From Kitasatospora purpeofusca (lineage in GTDB: Bacteria; Actinomycetota; Actinomycetes; Streptomycetales; Streptomycetaceae): a stretch of DNA of 64,000 nt. The notes under the pieces are model-generated. The model was not told the origin of the DNA. It searched no databases and saw only the letters and a program-made list of their open reading frames with translations. Numbering within the stretch: the first letter of the stretch is position 1; each line of letters starts with the position of its first letter. Positions 55,456-63,905 of the stretch are shown here, one piece after another. The translations under genes were made by a program, and so were the position numbers. The stretch lies in assembly GCF_000718025.1 (NCBI RefSeq), contig NZ_JODS01000028.1, positions 45,557 to 109,556 on the forward strand, written 5' to 3'.

Positions 55456-56820
55456 ATGCCGCAGCAGCCCCTGGCCGACGCCGTCCGGTCCCTGATGGAC
55501 CGCGCCCGCACCGACCTGGCCGAACTGGTCGCCTTCCGATCGGTCGCCGATCCGCGTCAGTTCCCGGTCGAGGAGTGCGAGAAGGCCGCCCACTGGGTCG
55601 CCGACGCCTTCACCGCCGAAGGCCTGACCGGTGTCCGACTGCTCGACACCCCCGACGGCACCCAGTCCGTCTACGCCGAGCTGCCCGGCCCGGCCGGCGC
55701 CCCGACCGTCCTGCTCTACTCGCACTACGACGTCCAGCCGCCGCTGGCCGAGGACGAGTGGCTGAGCCCCGCCTTCGAGCTGACCGAGCGCGACGGCCGC
55801 TGGTACGGGCGCGGCGCCGCCGACTGCAAGGGCAACATCCTGATGCACCTGACGGCCCTTCGGGCGCTGCGGCAGGCGGACGGCGGCTACCCGGTCGGGC
55901 TGAAGATCATCGTCGAGGGCTCGGAGGAGCAGGGCACCGGCGGCCTGGAGCGCTACGCCGAGGCCCACCCCGAGCTGCTCACCGCCGACGCCATCGTGAT
56001 CGGCGACACCGGCAACTTCGCCGCCGGCCTGCCCACCGTCACCGCCTCGCTGCGCGGCATGACCGTGGTCGACGTGTCGGTCCGCACCCTCGCGGGCAAC
56101 CTGCACTCCGGCGCGTTCGGCGGCGCCGCGCCGGACGCCCTCCAGGCCCTGGTCAAGGTGCTCGCCTCGCTGCACGACGAGCACGGCGACGTCGCCGTGG
56201 CCGGCCTGACCACCGATCAGACCTGGACCGGCGTGCAGTACCCGGACGAGCAGTTCCGCGCCGACGCCAAGGTGCTGGACGGGGTCGCGCTCACCGGTAC
56301 CGGCACCGTCGCCGACCGGCTGTGGGCCCGCCCCTCGGTGACCGTCCTCGGCATCGACGCCCCGCCGGTGGTCGGCGCCACCTCCTCCGTGCAGTCCTTC
56401 GCCAAGGCCTCGGTCAGCCTGCGCGTCCCGCCGGGCACCGACACCGGCGCCGCCCAGGAGGCGCTGGTCGCCCACCTGGAGGCCCAGGTGCCGTTCGGCG
56501 CTCAGGTCACCGTCGAGCGCCAGGGCAACGGCTCCCCGTTCCTCGCCGACACCTCCGGTCCGGCCTACGAGGCGATGGGCGAGGCGATGGCCGAGGCATT
56601 CGGCACCCCGATGGTCGCCTCCGGCGAGGGCGGCTCGATCCCGCTCTGCAACACGCTGCGCACGCTCTACCCGGAGGCCGAGATCGTGCTGATCGGCGTC
56701 GAGGAGCCGACCACCCAGATCCACGCGGTCAACGAGAGCGTCGACCCGCTGGAGCTGGAGCGGATGGCCCTCACCGAGGCGCTGTTCCTGCGCCGCTACG
56801 CCGAGCTGCGCTCGGTCTGA
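55456..56820 (+). CDS. M20 family dipeptidase/metallopeptidase
   Basis: 454 residues from ATG 55456. Metal and catalytic landmarks are LLYSHYDVQPP (first His ligand), YGRGAADCKGN (bridging Asp and the Cys often found in this subgroup), IVEGSEEQGTGGLE (general-base Glu and a ligand), VIGDTG and TTQIHAVNESVDP (C-terminal His). The dimerisation domain lies between about 190 and 310. This is the dipeptidase/carnosinase-like type. It is closed by a hairpin at 56840-56877. The 55218-55455 spacer holds no other gene. Confidence 0.93.
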   Translation: MPQQPLADAVRSLMDRARTDLAELVAFRSVADPRQFPVEECEKAAHWVADAFTAEGLTGVRLLDTPDGTQSVYAELPGPAGAPTVLLYSHYDVQPPLAEDEWLSPAFELTERDGRWYGRGAADCKGNILMHLTALRALRQADGGYPVGLKIIVEGSEEQGTGGLERYAEAHPELLTADAIVIGDTGNFAAGLPTVTASLRGMTVVDVSVRTLAGNLHSGAFGGAAPDALQALVKVLASLHDEHGDVAVAGLTTDQTWTGVQYPDEQFRADAKVLDGVALTGTGTVADRLWARPSVTVLGIDAPPVVGATSSVQSFAKASVSLRVPPGTDTGAAQEALVAHLEAQVPFGAQVTVERQGNGSPFLADTSGPAYEAMGEAMAEAFGTPMVASGEGGSIPLCNTLRTLYPEAEIVLIGVEEPTTQIHAVNESVDPLELERMALTEALFLRRYAELRSV

Positions 56821-56839
56821 CCCCTCCGAACCCCGGTTG

Positions 56840-56877
56840 CGCGGGCCGCGCCGTCCACCACGACGGCGCGGCCCGCG
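56840..56877 (+). terminator. perfect 16-bp hairpin after the M20 gene
   Basis: CGCGGGCCGCGCCGTC (56840-56855) pairs with 56862-56877 around CACCAC, 20 nt past the stop. Confidence 0.8.
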
Positions 56878-57018
56878 TCACGTCCGCCGCAGGCGGCACG
56901 GGCCCGCCTCGCGTCCCCGTCACGCACCTCGGGCCCGAGTCACCACCGGGCAGGTCCTCCCCGCACGCCTGCCCCGCGCTGCCGCACGCCCGCGCGTCCC
57001 GGGGTGGCCGCGCCCCGC

Positions 57019-57885
57019 TCACACTCCCCGCACCACCCCGTTCCACCTGTGCGCCGTCGGCCGCCACCTCCGCGCCGCCCGTACCCCGGCCGCACCGGCC
57101 GCCCGGTCCGCACCACCCCGGACCCCCGTCACCGCGGCCCGGGCCAGCGCCCACCCGACCGCGCCGACCGCGAGCCCGGCCCCCGCCCCGAAGCACAGCT
57201 CCCCCACCAGCCCGCGCCGCAGCGGAACGAGCCGGTGCACCACCCCCGCCGCGGTGGCCGCGCCCAGCACCGCCGCGCCCGCCCGCCGGGCCCGGCCGGA
57301 CAGTTCGACGGCCGGCCGGACCGGCTCCACCGACCGGGCCGCCCGCACCGCGTACCCCGCCACGGCGGCCAGCGCGGGCGCCGAGGTGCCGTACTGCAGC
57401 ACCTCGCACAGCGGCGGCCCGCCAGCGACCGGCCGCCCCAGCGCCGGGAACAGCTGGACCCCGGCCCGGTCGTGGTGGGTGAAGGCGTCCCAGCCGACGT
57501 GGCTCGCCGCGCCGACCGCCGCCGAGGCCGCGAACCAGGCGAGGTCCGCCCCGGTCGGGCGCCCCCGACCGGCCCGGCGGACCGTCAGCGCCTCGGCCGC
57601 GCCGGACCACGGCGGCGGCAGCAGCGCGACCAGCGGCCCGCGCACCAGCCCGTGCCAGCCCGCCACCAGCCCGGCCGCGAGCGCCACGTCCACCGTCGGC
57701 ACCCCCCACCAGCGGTGGGTCGCCCCGCCGTACCGGTAGACCCCGGGCAGCAGCGACTCGGCGAAGAACGGCACGTCCGGCGCCATCGAGCCGGCGACCA
57801 GCGCGGACGCGACCAGCGGCCCGCGCTCCCCCGCCAGGCGCAGCAGGGGCAGGACGGCGGCCGGGTGACTCAGGGTGAACGGCAT
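57019..57885 (-). CDS. DUF4184 family membrane protein
   Basis: 288 residues from ATG 57883-57885. The start PFTLSHPAAVLPLLRL and the segments GSMAPDVPFFAESLLPGVYRYG and VGAASHVGWDAFTHHDRAG (His/Asp-rich, likely metal-binding) are diagnostic of DUF4184, related to membrane-bound metal-dependent hydrolases such as YdjM. Several hydrophobic helices are present. The C-terminal 30 residues are basic. No confirmed activity exists for the family. Confidence 0.88.
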   Translation of the reverse strand: MPFTLSHPAAVLPLLRLAGERGPLVASALVAGSMAPDVPFFAESLLPGVYRYGGATHRWWGVPTVDVALAAGLVAGWHGLVRGPLVALLPPPWSGAAEALTVRRAGRGRPTGADLAWFAASAAVGAASHVGWDAFTHHDRAGVQLFPALGRPVAGGPPLCEVLQYGTSAPALAAVAGYAVRAARSVEPVRPAVELSGRARRAGAAVLGAATAAGVVHRLVPLRRGLVGELCFGAGAGLAVGAVGWALARAAVTGVRGGADRAAGAAGVRAARRWRPTAHRWNGVVRGV

Positions 57886-58087
57886 GGCTCCATCCTGCCG
57901 CGCCCGGTCACGGCCGCCGCACCCGCCCCGCACGGCTCGCCCCGCCCACCACCACCCACCGGGCACCGTTCCCGGAACGCCGAAGCGGCCGGCCCGGCCG
58001 AGGACGCCGGACCGACCGCTCCCACCGACCCTGCCGCCGGACCCCGGGCCCGACCTGCCCCGGGCCGGGCCCGACCAGCGGGTCCGC

Positions 58088-59155
58088 TCAGGCCGCGTCC
58101 GCCGTCGACGCCAGCCCCACCCCCGCCCGCCGCCCGGCCTCCAGGTAGCGCAGTTCCCCGCAGCGCCGGGCGTCCAGCGCCGCGGCGAGCCGCCGGTAGC
58201 GCCCGGGCGGCAGCAGCCCGGAGGCCTCCTCCAGGCTGACGAAGCGCCAGCTCCGCAGCTCGTCCTGCTGGAGCAGCAACCCCTGCCGGGCGGTGGCGTC
58301 CAGCAGGCCGCCGTCGTAGACCAGGCGCAGCCCGCCCCGGCGCGGGCCGGTGCGCGGCTCCCAGTCGACGGCGAGCAGCCGCAGCGTGGCCGGGTCCAGC
58401 CGGAGGCCGAGTTCCTCGGCGGTCTCCCGCAGCGCGGCGTCGGTCGGCGCCTCGCCGCGTTCGACCACCCCGCCGGGGAACTCCCAGTCCGGCTTGTAGA
58501 CCGGGTCGACGAGCAGCACCCGGTCCTGCTCGTCGAAGAACAGGACGGCGGCGGCCACGGTGTCCCCGGTGGGATCGGGGCTCTGCACGATCGGGCAGCG
58601 GGCCGACCCGTCGCCCACCAGCTGGGCGAGTCTGGCGGCGGTCTCCTGCGGGGTGAGTCCGGAGGTGTCGACGAGCCGGGCGTCCCGGCGCAGCCAGCGG
58701 CGGGCGGCGAGGTAGCGGGGCACGTGCTCCAGGCACCACTGCCGGATCCGTTCGCTGCGCTCGGGATCGTCGGGCACCTCCTCACGCTGGGCAATGCGCG
58801 CACGCAGGATCGTTTCTTCAGGGTCCAGGACGAGGTGGTGCACCGCGATGCCGTTGGAGGCCAGTGAACCGAAGATCTCGTCCCGGTAGTCCTCCCGCAG
58901 CAGTGTCATCGGGACCACCAGCGGCCCGGGCACCTCCCCGAGCAGCGCCGCCGCCGTCTCGGGGACGAGCCGCCGCCAGGCCGGCAGCTCCTGGAAGTCC
59001 GACACCGCCGCCATCCGGTCGGCCGGCAGCATCGCCCGCAGCCCGAAGCCGACCAGCTCGGGATCGAACAGCATGCTGCCGGGCAGCAGCTCCACCAACT
59101 CGCGACAGGCGCTCGTCTTGCCCGCCCCGAACGTGCCATTGACCCAGACGATCAC
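58088..59155 (-). CDS. P-loop kinase-like / NUDIX fusion protein
   Basis: 355 residues from GTG 59153-59155, behind AGGGGA. The N-terminal half is an AAA_33-type P-loop protein: VIVWVNGTFGAGKTSACREL with Walker A GTFGAGKT, LVVPMTLLREDYRDEIF and HHLVLDPEETILRARIAQRE, as in shikimate-kinase-like and chloramphenicol-phosphotransferase-like folds. Residues of about 205-340 form a Nudix domain with GGVVERGE followed by RETAEELG. One polypeptide thus couples a possible small-molecule phosphotransferase with a pyrophosphohydrolase. The substrate is unknown. The downstream 57886-58087 spacer is empty. Confidence 0.9.
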   Translation of the reverse strand: MIVWVNGTFGAGKTSACRELVELLPGSMLFDPELVGFGLRAMLPADRMAAVSDFQELPAWRRLVPETAAALLGEVPGPLVVPMTLLREDYRDEIFGSLASNGIAVHHLVLDPEETILRARIAQREEVPDDPERSERIRQWCLEHVPRYLAARRWLRRDARLVDTSGLTPQETAARLAQLVGDGSARCPIVQSPDPTGDTVAAAVLFFDEQDRVLLVDPVYKPDWEFPGGVVERGEAPTDAALRETAEELGLRLDPATLRLLAVDWEPRTGPRRGGLRLVYDGGLLDATARQGLLLQQDELRSWRFVSLEEASGLLPPGRYRRLAAALDARRCGELRYLEAGRRAGVGLASTADAA

Positions 59156-59539
59156 TAACGTCCCCTGTTTCTCGACCTCCCCCGGTGCCGTTCGCACCGG
59201 GCGGCGCCCCCGTCAGCCGAACCAGCGCCACCCGAGGTGGTACCCGCGCCGCGCCGTTCCCCATACCTCCACGTCGGCCCGGCTCATGGCGGTTCCCGGT
59301 TCCGTTTGACAGCGGCATGTGCCCAGGTCAGAGGGCCTACCACGGGGCCGCTGCAACCCCCGCCGCGCCGGAGCGCACACCCCTGGGCACCGGAGTCCGG
59401 CAGCACGGCGCGCGCCCCCTCCGCACCTCGTACGCCCCACCGTCCGTACACCCCACCGTCCGTACGCCCCACCCCGCCCGGGGGCCGCCGGGCCGGGCCC
59501 GTGCTTGCCCATCGGCGGCCGAACGCATAGAGAGGAACG
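59156..59539. other. intergenic region between divergent kinase/Nudix and ribokinase-like genes
   Basis: 384 bp without a supported gene. It contains a TTGACA (59306-59311) lacking a convincing -10 partner, and the tandem repeat at 59425-59472. Confidence 0.45.
59425..59472. repeat. 16-bp tandem repeat, three units
   Basis: CGTCCGTACACCCCAC (59441-59456) and CGTCCGTACGCCCCAC (59457-59472) follow a degenerate first unit (59425-59440). It lies 70 bp upstream of the ribokinase-like start. Confidence 0.7.
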
Positions 59540-60526
59540 ATGACCGCACCCAGTACGCCCGGCCGCGTCGTGGCCATCGGCTCCGTGAACATCGACCGCA
59601 TCCTGCGCTGCCCCGTCCTCCCGGCCCCCGGGGAGACCGTCCTCGCGGCCGGCTCCGCCCAGGGCTTCGGCGGCAAGGGCGCCAACCAGGCCGTGGCGGC
59701 GGCCGCCATGGGCGCGCCGACCTGCCTGGTGGCCCGGGTCGGCGCCGATGCCGAGGGCCGGGCCGCACTGGCCGACCTCCGGGCGGCCGGAGTGGCGACC
59801 GACGCCGTGCGCACCGACCCGGACGCGCCCACCGGGCTGGCCGTCGTCCTGGTCGACCCGGCCGGGGAGAACAGCATCGTGGTCGTCCCCGGCGCCAATG
59901 CCCGGCTCACCGGCGCCGAGGTCGCCCGGGCGCTCGCCGAGCTCGCCCTGACCTCCGCCGACACCGTGCTGACCAGTGGCGAGGTGCCCGAGGAGTGCAT
60001 CCGCGCGACGGCCTCCGCGTTGCCCGCCGGGCCGCGCTGGATCCACAACGCGGCGCCCGCGGGCGTCCTCCCGGACTGGTCCGGCCCGGGTCGGCGCCGC
60101 CCGCTCCTGGTCGCCAACGCCGTCGAGGCCGCCCAGCTCACCGGCCGGTCCGCCCACGCCGACGGGACCGCTGCCGCCGGGACCGACGGCAGCGACACCG
60201 ACGGCAGCGACACCGCCAGGACGGCCGCCGCGCTGGCGGCGCTCGGCGACGGCGCGGTGGTCACCCTCGGCGCGGCGGGCGCCCTGGTCTCGGCGGGCGG
60301 CGCGCTCCACCGCATCCCCGCCCCCGAGGTGGCCGTCGTCGACACCACCGGCGCCGGCGACGTGTTCTGCGGCGCCCTCGCCGCCCGGCTGGCCCAGGGC
60401 GCGTCCCTCCCCGAGGCCGCCGCCACCGCCGTCGCGGCCGGCGCCTTCGCGGTCACCGCCCTGGGCGCCCGCGGCGCCCTCCCCCGCCCGGCCGACCTCA
60501 CCGGCCCGGCCGCCCGCGCCTCCTGA
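59540..60526 (+). CDS. PfkB family carbohydrate kinase (ribokinase-like)
   Basis: 328 residues from ATG 59540 behind GAGAGGAA. The N-terminal signature is VAIGSVNIDRILRCPVLPAPGET followed by GGKGANQAVAAAAMGA (ribokinase motif). The C-terminal signature is VVDTTGAGDVFCGALAA, with catalytic Asp in GAGD. The acceptor segments fit ribokinase, which phosphorylates ribose at O5, though other sugars or nucleosides are possible. An insertion of about 20 residues rich in Gly/Thr/Asp (TDGSDTDGSDT, from a 15-bp tandem duplication at 60182-60211) lies in the C-terminal half. No ribose transporter is nearby. Confidence 0.9.
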   Translation: MTAPSTPGRVVAIGSVNIDRILRCPVLPAPGETVLAAGSAQGFGGKGANQAVAAAAMGAPTCLVARVGADAEGRAALADLRAAGVATDAVRTDPDAPTGLAVVLVDPAGENSIVVVPGANARLTGAEVARALAELALTSADTVLTSGEVPEECIRATASALPAGPRWIHNAAPAGVLPDWSGPGRRRPLLVANAVEAAQLTGRSAHADGTAAAGTDGSDTDGSDTARTAAALAALGDGAVVTLGAAGALVSAGGALHRIPAPEVAVVDTTGAGDVFCGALAARLAQGASLPEAAATAVAAGAFAVTALGARGALPRPADLTGPAARAS

Positions 60527-60550
60527 CCGCCCGCTCCCGAAGCACCCCCG

Positions 60551-60602
60551 GACCGGCGCCACAGACCGGCGCCACGGACCGGTGCCACGGACCGGTGGCA
60601 GA
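60551..60602. repeat. 13-bp tandem repeat, four units
   Basis: GACCGGYGCCACR-like units occur at 60551-60563, 60564-60576, 60577-60589 and 60590-60602 (last diverged), just after the ribokinase-like stop. Confidence 0.75.
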
Positions 60603-60614
60603 GACCCGCACCCA

Positions 60615-60655
60615 CGGACCGGCGCCCGGACCACCGCGGTCCGAGCGCCGGTCCG
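60615..60655. terminator. composite hairpin between convergent genes
   Basis: Outer arms CGGACCGGCGC (60615-60625) and GCGCCGGTCCG (60645-60655) enclose an inner stem CGGACC/GGTCCG (60627-60632, 60638-60643). It lies between the ribokinase-like and NlpC/P60 genes and can work in both directions. Confidence 0.7.
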
Positions 60656-60673
60656 GGCCGACACGGGCAGGCC

Positions 60674-61591
60674 TCAGGGCCGCCCCATGTGGGTCGGGTA
60701 GTAGCCGCTGCTGATCCCCGAGATCCGGATCAGCGTGCCGGGCCGGGCGGCCTCCACGTACTGGTTGTTGCCCAGGTAGATCGCCACGTGGTGGATGCCC
60801 CGGGCGGAGCCGTCGTCCGACCAGAACAGCAGGTCACCGCGCCGCAGCTGGGAGGCCGTCACCGGCGTGGTGGCCGCGTACTGGTCGTTGGCGACCCGGG
60901 GCAGCTCGATGTCGCCGCGCCGGAAGGCCTGCTGGACGAGGCCCGAGCAGTCGTAGCCGTCCGGACCGTTCCCGGCCGTCTTGAACGGCTTGCCCAGCTG
61001 CGCCAGCGCGAACTGCACCGCCGTCTCGACGTCACCGTCCGCCGCCGGGGTCGCCGGAGCCGCCGCGTCGGCCGAGGAACCGGACCCCGAGGCCGAACCG
61101 GAGGAGGTGTCCGACCCCCCGGTCCGCGCGAGGTAGATGTCGTAGTGCGTGGTCCAGCGCCACTGGCCCTGGCTGTTCTTGAACCAGTACCGCGAACCGT
61201 CCCACCCCTGGGTGATGCCCCCGGACGGGACGGTCGTCGGCGACGCCGAGGCGGCCGCGGCGGTGCCCTGGGCCGAGCCGCCGGTCCGCGCCAGGTAGAC
61301 GTCGTAGTGCGTCGTCCAGCGCCACTGGCCCGCGCTGTTCTTGAACCAGTACCGCGAACCGTCCCACCCGGCGTGGGCCGGCGCCGGCTCGGCCGCCGCC
61401 GTCCCCACCCCGGTGCCGAGACCGATCACGCCGGCACCGGCCGCGATCACGGCCACCATGCCTATCCCCCGGCGGACCCGCGCGGCCCGCGAGGGTCGGG
61501 CGCCGCGCGCCGGCCGGGGGGAGGTGGTGGCAGTGGGCTGCCCGGTCGCGTCGTCGGCGGCACCCGGTGCGCCGGTGTTGACGGTCGTCAT
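60674..61591 (-). CDS. secreted NlpC/P60 (C40) peptidoglycan hydrolase with duplicated W-rich module
   Basis: 305 residues from ATG 61589-61591. After a Pro/Arg-rich start, the signal-like helix GIGMVAVIAAGAGVIGLGTGV ends near AAAEPAPA. Two copies of a 32-residue module (WDGSRYWFKNSxGQWRWTTH, then YDxYLARTGGS) lie at about 88-119 and 142-173. A Ser/Gly linker follows. The C-terminal NlpC/P60 domain has the catalytic Cys215 in YDCSGLVQQAF, His in IHHVAIYLGN and the polar third residue region NQYVEAA. It should cleave peptidoglycan stem peptides outside the membrane. The repeat may be a new wall-binding module. Confidence 0.93.
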   Translation of the reverse strand: MTTVNTGAPGAADDATGQPTATTSPRPARGARPSRAARVRRGIGMVAVIAAGAGVIGLGTGVGTAAAEPAPAHAGWDGSRYWFKNSAGQWRWTTHYDVYLARTGGSAQGTAAAASASPTTVPSGGITQGWDGSRYWFKNSQGQWRWTTHYDIYLARTGGSDTSSGSASGSGSSADAAAPATPAADGDVETAVQFALAQLGKPFKTAGNGPDGYDCSGLVQQAFRRGDIELPRVANDQYAATTPVTASQLRRGDLLFWSDDGSARGIHHVAIYLGNNQYVEAARPGTLIRISGISSGYYPTHMGRP

Positions 61592-61802
61592 GCTGCTGTC
61601 TTCCTTCGCTGATCGCGCCGGTCGCACCGATCGTCTCGGTCGCGCCGAACGCTGGTCGCCAATCGCTGGACGCGGTGCGCGGGCCCCTGGGGACCCGGTC
61701 CGCGCCGCTTGTCACGGTAGGCACGCGTCCGGTCACAGCGCGCAGTGGAGTGCGCCAAAGGAAGGCTCACGGAAGGTGAGCGACCGTCACCCGACCCGGC
61801 GC

Positions 61803-61823
61803 CGGGTGACCGCCCGTCACCCG
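61803..61823 (-). terminator. hairpin at the end of the acyl-CoA ligase gene
   Basis: CGGGTGAC (61803-61810) pairs with GTCACCCG (61816-61823), which includes the TGA stop of the gene. A perfect ACCCGGCGCCGGGT palindrome (61794-61807) overlaps it. Confidence 0.5.
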
Positions 61824-63241
61824 TGTGCCGTGTCCGCCAACAGCTGCTTCTTCAGCACCTTTCCCAGCGCGTTCCTGGGGAGTTCGGACACCAGCACCAC
61901 CCGCCGCGGCCGCTTGTGGACCGAGAGCCGCGACGCCACGAAGTCCGTCAGCTGTTCACCCGTCACCGGACCGTCCGGCACGACGTACGCCACGATCGCC
62001 TGGCCGAGGTCGGCGTCCGGCGCGCCGACCACGGCGGCGTCGGCCACGGCCGGGTGGTCGCGCAGGGCCGCCTCCACCTCGCCGGCCCCGATCCGGTAGC
62101 CGCCGCTCTTGATCAGGTCGACGGAGGCCCGCCCCACGATCCGGTGGAAGCCGTCGGCGCCGATCACCGCGACGTCCCCGGTCCGGAACCAGCCGTCGGC
62201 GGTCCACGCCTCGGCGTCGGCGTCCGGCCGGTTGAGGTACCCCCGGAACAGGGTGGGCCCGGCCACCTGGAGTTCACCGACGCTCTCGCCGTCGTGCGGC
62301 ACCGGCGCGCCGTCCTCGCCGACCAGCCGGGTGCGCACCCCGGCCACCGGCAGGCCCACGCTGCCCGGGCGGCGCTCGCCGTCGGCGCGGGTGGAGACGG
62401 TGATCAGCGACTCGGTCATGCCGTACCGCTCGATCGGGGCGTGGCCGGTCAGCGCGGCGAGTCGTTCGAACACCGGGACGGGCAGCGGGGCGCTGCCGGA
62501 GACCAGCAGCCGGGCGGAGGCGAGCCGGGCGGCCGCTTCCTGATCCGCCGCCAGCCGGGACCAGACGGTCGGCACGCCGAAGTAGAGGCTGCCGCCGGCG
62601 GCCGCGTACCCGGCGGGGGTGGGCCGGCCGGTGTGCACCAGCCGGCTGCCGGTCCGCAGCGCGCCGAGCACGCCGAGCACCAGCCCGTGCACATGGAACA
62701 GCGGCAGGCCGTGCACCAGGGTGTCCTCGGCGGTCCACTGCCAGGCGTCGGCGAGCGCGTCGAGGTCGGCGGCGACGGCGGAGCGGTCGATCACCGCCCC
62801 CTTGGGCGCACCGGTGGTGCCGGAGGTGTAGAGCACGAAGGCGGTCGCCGCCGGGTCCGGCTCGGCGTAGGTGGTGGCCGAGCGCTCGCGCAGGTCGACC
62901 GGCAGCCCGGCGACGCCGGCGTCCTCGGGCAGGGTGTCGCCGGCGGCGTGCGCCAGCAGGGCCGCGCCGGAGTCGCGCAGGATGTGCGCGCGCTCCTTGG
63001 GCCCGGAGTCGGGGGGCAGCGGGACCACCGGGACCCCGGCGAGCAGGCCGCCGACGACCGCGACCACCGTCTCGGCGGTGGACCGGGCGAGCACCGCGAG
63101 GGCCGGGGCGCCGGCCACCCGGTCGGCGACGGCCGTGGCCGCGCCGAGCAGCCGCTCGCGGGAGAGGCCCGGTCCGTCGGAGATCCGCAGTGCGTCGGCG
63201 GAGTCGCCCGAGCCGCCCCGAAGCGCCGTCAAGAGTGTCAT
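61817..63241 (-). CDS. AMP-forming acyl-CoA synthetase/ligase (ANL superfamily)
   Basis: 474 residues from ATG 63239-63241. The ANL motifs are all present: FVLYTSGTTGAPKGA (P-loop-like A3), IERYGMTESL (A5), GWFRTGDVAVIGADGFHRIVGR (A7/A8, TGD), DLIKSGGYRIGAGEVEAAL (hinge) and the catalytic Lys in PRNALGKVLK (A10). It is shorter than the typical 500-560, owing to a compact N-terminal domain. Members activate fatty, malonic or aromatic acids, and the size and motif set resemble malonyl-CoA synthetase-like forms. The gene is close to the electron-transfer flavoprotein genes, fitting fatty-acid metabolism. Confidence 0.92.
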   Translation of the reverse strand: MTLLTALRGGSGDSADALRISDGPGLSRERLLGAATAVADRVAGAPALAVLARSTAETVVAVVGGLLAGVPVVPLPPDSGPKERAHILRDSGAALLAHAAGDTLPEDAGVAGLPVDLRERSATTYAEPDPAATAFVLYTSGTTGAPKGAVIDRSAVAADLDALADAWQWTAEDTLVHGLPLFHVHGLVLGVLGALRTGSRLVHTGRPTPAGYAAAGGSLYFGVPTVWSRLAADQEAAARLASARLLVSGSAPLPVPVFERLAALTGHAPIERYGMTESLITVSTRADGERRPGSVGLPVAGVRTRLVGEDGAPVPHDGESVGELQVAGPTLFRGYLNRPDADAEAWTADGWFRTGDVAVIGADGFHRIVGRASVDLIKSGGYRIGAGEVEAALRDHPAVADAAVVGAPDADLGQAIVAYVVPDGPVTGEQLTDFVASRLSVHKRPRRVVLVSELPRNALGKVLKKQLLADTAHG

Positions 63242-63411
63242 GCGTCTGCCCTCGCCCCTGTCCACGGTGGGCCGGATGCCCACGGTCCGCTGCGCGCCGG
63301 GCCGCGGAGTGCACGGGGTCCACGGGATCCACGGAGTCCGCGGCGATCCGCGACCGGCGCCGCCGACCGACTCTACGGGCCGGGGCCGGTCACCCGTGGG
63401 CCAGGGCGAAC

Positions 63412-63461
63412 GACGGCGCGGGGGCGCCCCCGGGAGTTCCCGGGCGCGCCCCCGCGCCGTC
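63412..63461 (-). terminator. 24-bp-arm hairpin after etfA
   Basis: Arms 63412-63435 and 63438-63461 match with one mispair. The stop of the damaged etfA lies at 63481-63483, 20 nt before the stem on the minus strand, so it is the operon terminator. Confidence 0.8.
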
Positions 63462-63480
63462 ACCTGCCGTCAGGTCGGTG

Positions 63481-63860
63481 TCAGGCCTTGCGGGCCTTCA
63501 CCTCGCCGGTGAGCTGGGGCAGCACCTCGAACAGGTCGCCGACCACGCCGTAGTCGACGAGCTCGAAGATCGGGGCCTCGGGGTCCTTGTTGACGGCCAC
63601 GATGGTCTTCGAGGTCTGCATGCCGGCCCGGTGCTGGATCGCGCCGGAGATGCCGGCCGCGATGTAGAGCTGCGGGGAGACCTGCTTGCCGGTCTGGCCG
63701 ACCTGGCTGCTGTGCGGGTACCAGCCGGCGTCGACGGCGGCGCGCGAGGCACCGACGGCGGGCGGCGACCTCCTTGCCCTCGCCGGAGGAGGTGACCAGC
63801 ACCGCGGCCGCGTCGGCGGCCTTGGCGATCTGGGCCAGCGCGTCCACCTTCCTCAGCCAT
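63481..63860 (-). pseudogene. etfA: electron transfer flavoprotein subunit alpha, two internal deletions (frameshifted)
   Basis: An RBS (AGGAGC) and ATG GCT GAG at 63852-63860 match the start of etfA. Only three codons follow before a jump, out of frame, to VDALAQIAKAADAAAVLVTSSGEGKEVAAR (shown as two short parts, VDALAQIAKAADAAAVLV and TSSGEGKEVAAR), the AMP/FAD-domain region near residue 85 of a normal protein. A second jump at about 63755-63768 leads, in a third frame, to the C-terminal FAD-binding half: AGWYPHSSQVGQTGKQVSP, LYIAAGISGAIQHRAGM, VAVNKDPEAPIF, DYGVVGDLF and a stop at 63481. A normal alpha subunit is about 320 residues, and only about 125 codons remain. It is either a true double-deletion pseudogene or an assembly error. 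Confidence 0.85.
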
Positions 63861-63905
63861 GATTCATTGCTCCTGATCGATCGTTGGATGCGCGAACGGG
63901 TGGGA

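Noticed and set aside
59306..59340. TTGACA as promoter of the ribokinase-like gene
   Set aside because: No acceptable -10 box occurs 16-19 nt downstream (CAGAGG/AGAGGG only), and the gene begins more than 200 bp further on.
61592..61816. c-di-AMP (ydaO-type) riboswitch upstream of the NlpC/P60 gene
   Set aside because: Such switches often precede wall hydrolases in Streptomyces, but the conserved GGGGGAACC-type core and flanking stems could not be found on the minus strand here.
63470..63847. A genuine short gene of 125 residues at the right end
   Set aside because: Only its first 30 residues or so are protein-like. They match the middle of EtfA, and the remainder is the out-of-frame translation of the EtfA C-terminus.
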